Assembly (NCBI RefSeq): GCF_000024005.1
Contig: NC_013132.1
Span: 8,984,001 to 9,048,000, forward strand
Direction: 5' to 3'
Source of the DNA: Chitinophaga pinensis DSM 2588
GTDB taxonomy: Bacteria; Bacteroidota; Bacteroidia; Chitinophagales; Chitinophagaceae
Length of the DNA: 64,000 nucleotides
Shown here: positions 62,573 to 64,000 of the stretch, piece by piece
Position numbering within the stretch: the stretch's first letter is position 1
Layout of the letters: each line of letters opens with the position of its first letter
Translations under genes and position numbers: made by a program
The notes under the pieces: model-generated
What the model was told of the DNA's origin: nothing
The model's database searches: none
Seen by the model: the letters and a program-made list of their open reading frames with translations, nothing else

Positions 62573-64000
62573 CTAAAAAGGAGCGTCTTCAAAACCTTCG
62601 TCGAAGTTCATGTCGTTCATACGGGAACCCTTCTGGATATACAGCTTCGCTTCATCGTTGCCACCACCACCTGCGTCATGGTTACGCATACCGGCAAATG
62701 CGTTGCTGCTGCCTCCACCCGGGTTTTCCAGACTACCATCATCTTCGAAGCGCTGGAATTCCAGGATTGCGCGTAGTTTGATCGTGTCGAGCTGACCGTT
62801 ACGGTGTTTCGCGATACGAACGTGGGTCTCACCTTTATTAGACTCGCCCATTTCGTTCGTGTTGATCTCGTAGTATTCAGGGCGGTACAGGAACATTACC
62901 ATGTCGGCATCCTGCTCGATCGCACCAGATTCACGGAGGTCACTCAGCTGCGGCATCTTGTTACCGTCTTTACGTTTTTCCACATCACGGCTCAACTGCG
63001 ACAATGCAAGGATCGGTACCTGTAACTCTTTCGCGAGTCCTTTCAGGTCACGCGAGATCTTACTGATCTCCTGCTCACGGTTGGTCCCCTTACCATCTGC
63101 ACTACCACTCATCAGCTGCAGGTAGTCGATGATAATTACGCCTACGCCATGGTTGTGTACCAGCCTTCTTGCCTTTGCACGGAGCTCGAAGATGTTGAGG
63201 GCCGGGGTATCATCGATGAAGATGGGTGCTTTCGCCAGGCGTTCGATACCATGGGTCATCAGCTTCTTCATCTCATACTCTTCCAGTTTACCCCTGGTGA
63301 TCTTTTCCAGTTTTATTTCCGACTCTGCGGACAGGATACGCTGTACGATCTGTCCGGAGGACATCTCAAGCGAGAACACCGCGGCTCCTTTCGGGAATCG
63401 GGGATGCAGCGCTGCGTTTCTGGCCAGGTTCAGTGCGAAAGCGGTCTTACCCACCGCCGGACGTGCCGCGATGATGATAAGATCCGTCGACTGCCAGCCA
63501 TACGTCACTTTATCAAGTGAAGGGAAACCGGAAGGTACCCCTGTGATATCGTCTCCCCTGTTACGGAGGTCTTCGATACGTTTCATGGTATTCACCAATA
63601 CGCGGTCGATACTGTCGTAGTTCTTGCGCAGGTGATTGTTGGTTACCTCAAACAGCTTGCTTTCAGCAGAGTCCAGGAGATCAAACACGTCGGCCGTATC
63701 CTCGTAAGATTCACTCAGAATCTCACCGGAGATACGGATCAGTTCACGCTGGATAAACTTTTGCAGGATGATACGGGCATGCGCCTCTATATTGGCGGAT
63801 GAAACCACCATGTTGGTTAACCTGGTAATATAATAAGGACCTCCCACTACTTCCAGCTCACCCATGGAACGCAATTCTTCCACTACAGTCAGGATATCCA
63901 CCGGCATGGATTTACCAGCCAGGCGGGTCATCGCTGTAAATATCTTCTGATGTGCTTCTACGTAAAAACATTCACCTTTCAATATCTCTACTACCGTGTC
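62573..64000 (-). CDS. dnaB: Replicative DNA helicase, partial at the window edge
   Basis: Hexameric helicase of the replication fork. 475 codons visible; the 5' end lies beyond base 64000, where the frame is still open (DTVVEILKGECFYVEAHQ). N-terminal domain end, linker helix and RecA-like core are seen: AARPAVGKTAFALNLA (Walker A, with Ala instead of the usual Gly-Met), IIIDYLQLM (Walker B), LALSQLSRDVEKR and the C-terminal arginine finger region FLYRPEYY. A Gly/Asn-rich tail ends in EGFEDAPF. Confidence 0.95.
   Translation of the reverse strand, partial: DTVVEILKGECFYVEAHQKIFTAMTRLAGKSMPVDILTVVEELRSMGELEVVGGPYYITRLTNMVVSSANIEAHARIILQKFIQRELIRISGEILSESYEDTADVFDLLDSAESKLFEVTNNHLRKNYDSIDRVLVNTMKRIEDLRNRGDDITGVPSGFPSLDKVTYGWQSTDLIIIAARPAVGKTAFALNLARNAALHPRFPKGAAVFSLEMSSGQIVQRILSAESEIKLEKITRGKLEEYEMKKLMTHGIERLAKAPIFIDDTPALNIFELRAKARRLVHNHGVGVIIIDYLQLMSGSADGKGTNREQEISKISRDLKGLAKELQVPILALSQLSRDVEKRKDGNKMPQLSDLRESGAIEQDADMVMFLYRPEYYEINTNEMGESNKGETHVRIAKHRNGQLDTIKLRAILEFQRFEDDGSLENPGGGSSNAFAGMRNHDAGGGGNDEAKLYIQKGSRMNDMNFDEGFEDAPF

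Noticed and set aside
1..64000. rRNA, tRNA, insertion sequences, prophage or toxin-antitoxin genes
   Set aside because: Looked for typical sequences and transposase, integrase or toxin patterns and found none.

Overview
The window looks like chromosomal DNA of a Bacteroidota bacterium, most likely a Chitinophaga-type member of the Chitinophagaceae. Evidence: SusC/SusD and FecI/FecR systems, many SpII lipoproteins, a type II glutamine synthetase, PchR-type AraC regulator, promoters of the TAnnTTTG type, and few Shine-Dalgarno sequences. No rRNA, tRNA, CRISPR array, insertion sequence or phage was seen.

Layout. 0-5 kb: GH95 and GH39 glycosidases. 5-6.6 kb: a YciI-like gene divergent from an AraC regulator, then a small membrane protein. 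6.8-11.8 kb: half-size ABC exporter, type II NADH dehydrogenase, xseA-xseB. 12-17.8 kb: metal-type RND efflux operon with a DUF190 gene inside it. 17.9-26 kb (minus): CsgG-like protein, then an operon of response regulator, heme oxygenase, bacteriophytochrome photosensory core and a 1499-residue CheB-CheR-PAS-histidine kinase. 26.2-29.1 kb: S41 protease and type II glutamine synthetase. 29-43.6 kb (minus): a large heme-uptake region with two TonB receptors, several HmuY-like lipoproteins, a DUF6686-like gene and hmuT-hmuU-hmuV-hmuS. 44-49.5 kb: sigma/anti-sigma/TonB receptor/DUF4249 cluster. 49.6-51.3 kb: pyrD and a SnoaL-like gene. 51.4-60.2 kb: arabinose-type polysaccharide locus (GH127, SusD, SusC, FecR, sigma) with decayed copies of the sigma gene's 3' end. 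60.3-64 kb: rsmE, MATE transporter, dnaB (cut by the window edge).

Main result. Six minus-strand transcription units share one promoter layout: a -7 box, then a GGAAA(A)-type repeat exactly 33 bp upstream of the box edge, then a second copy 54-55 bp (64 bp for hmuT) upstream, that is 21-22 or 31 bp between repeats. The units are the YciI-like gene beside the AraC regulator, the phytochrome/heme oxygenase operon, both TonB receptor operons, the DUF6686 gene and hmuTUVS. This phasing fits an AraC-family activator and joins heme import to biliverdin production and red-light sensing in one predicted regulon. The phytochrome has no kinase of its own; the co-transcribed CheB-CheR-PAS kinase is the likely output. 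The hmuT leader is about 310 nt, closed by a 10-bp helix and followed by an intrinsic terminator, which is the architecture of a riboswitch or attenuator.
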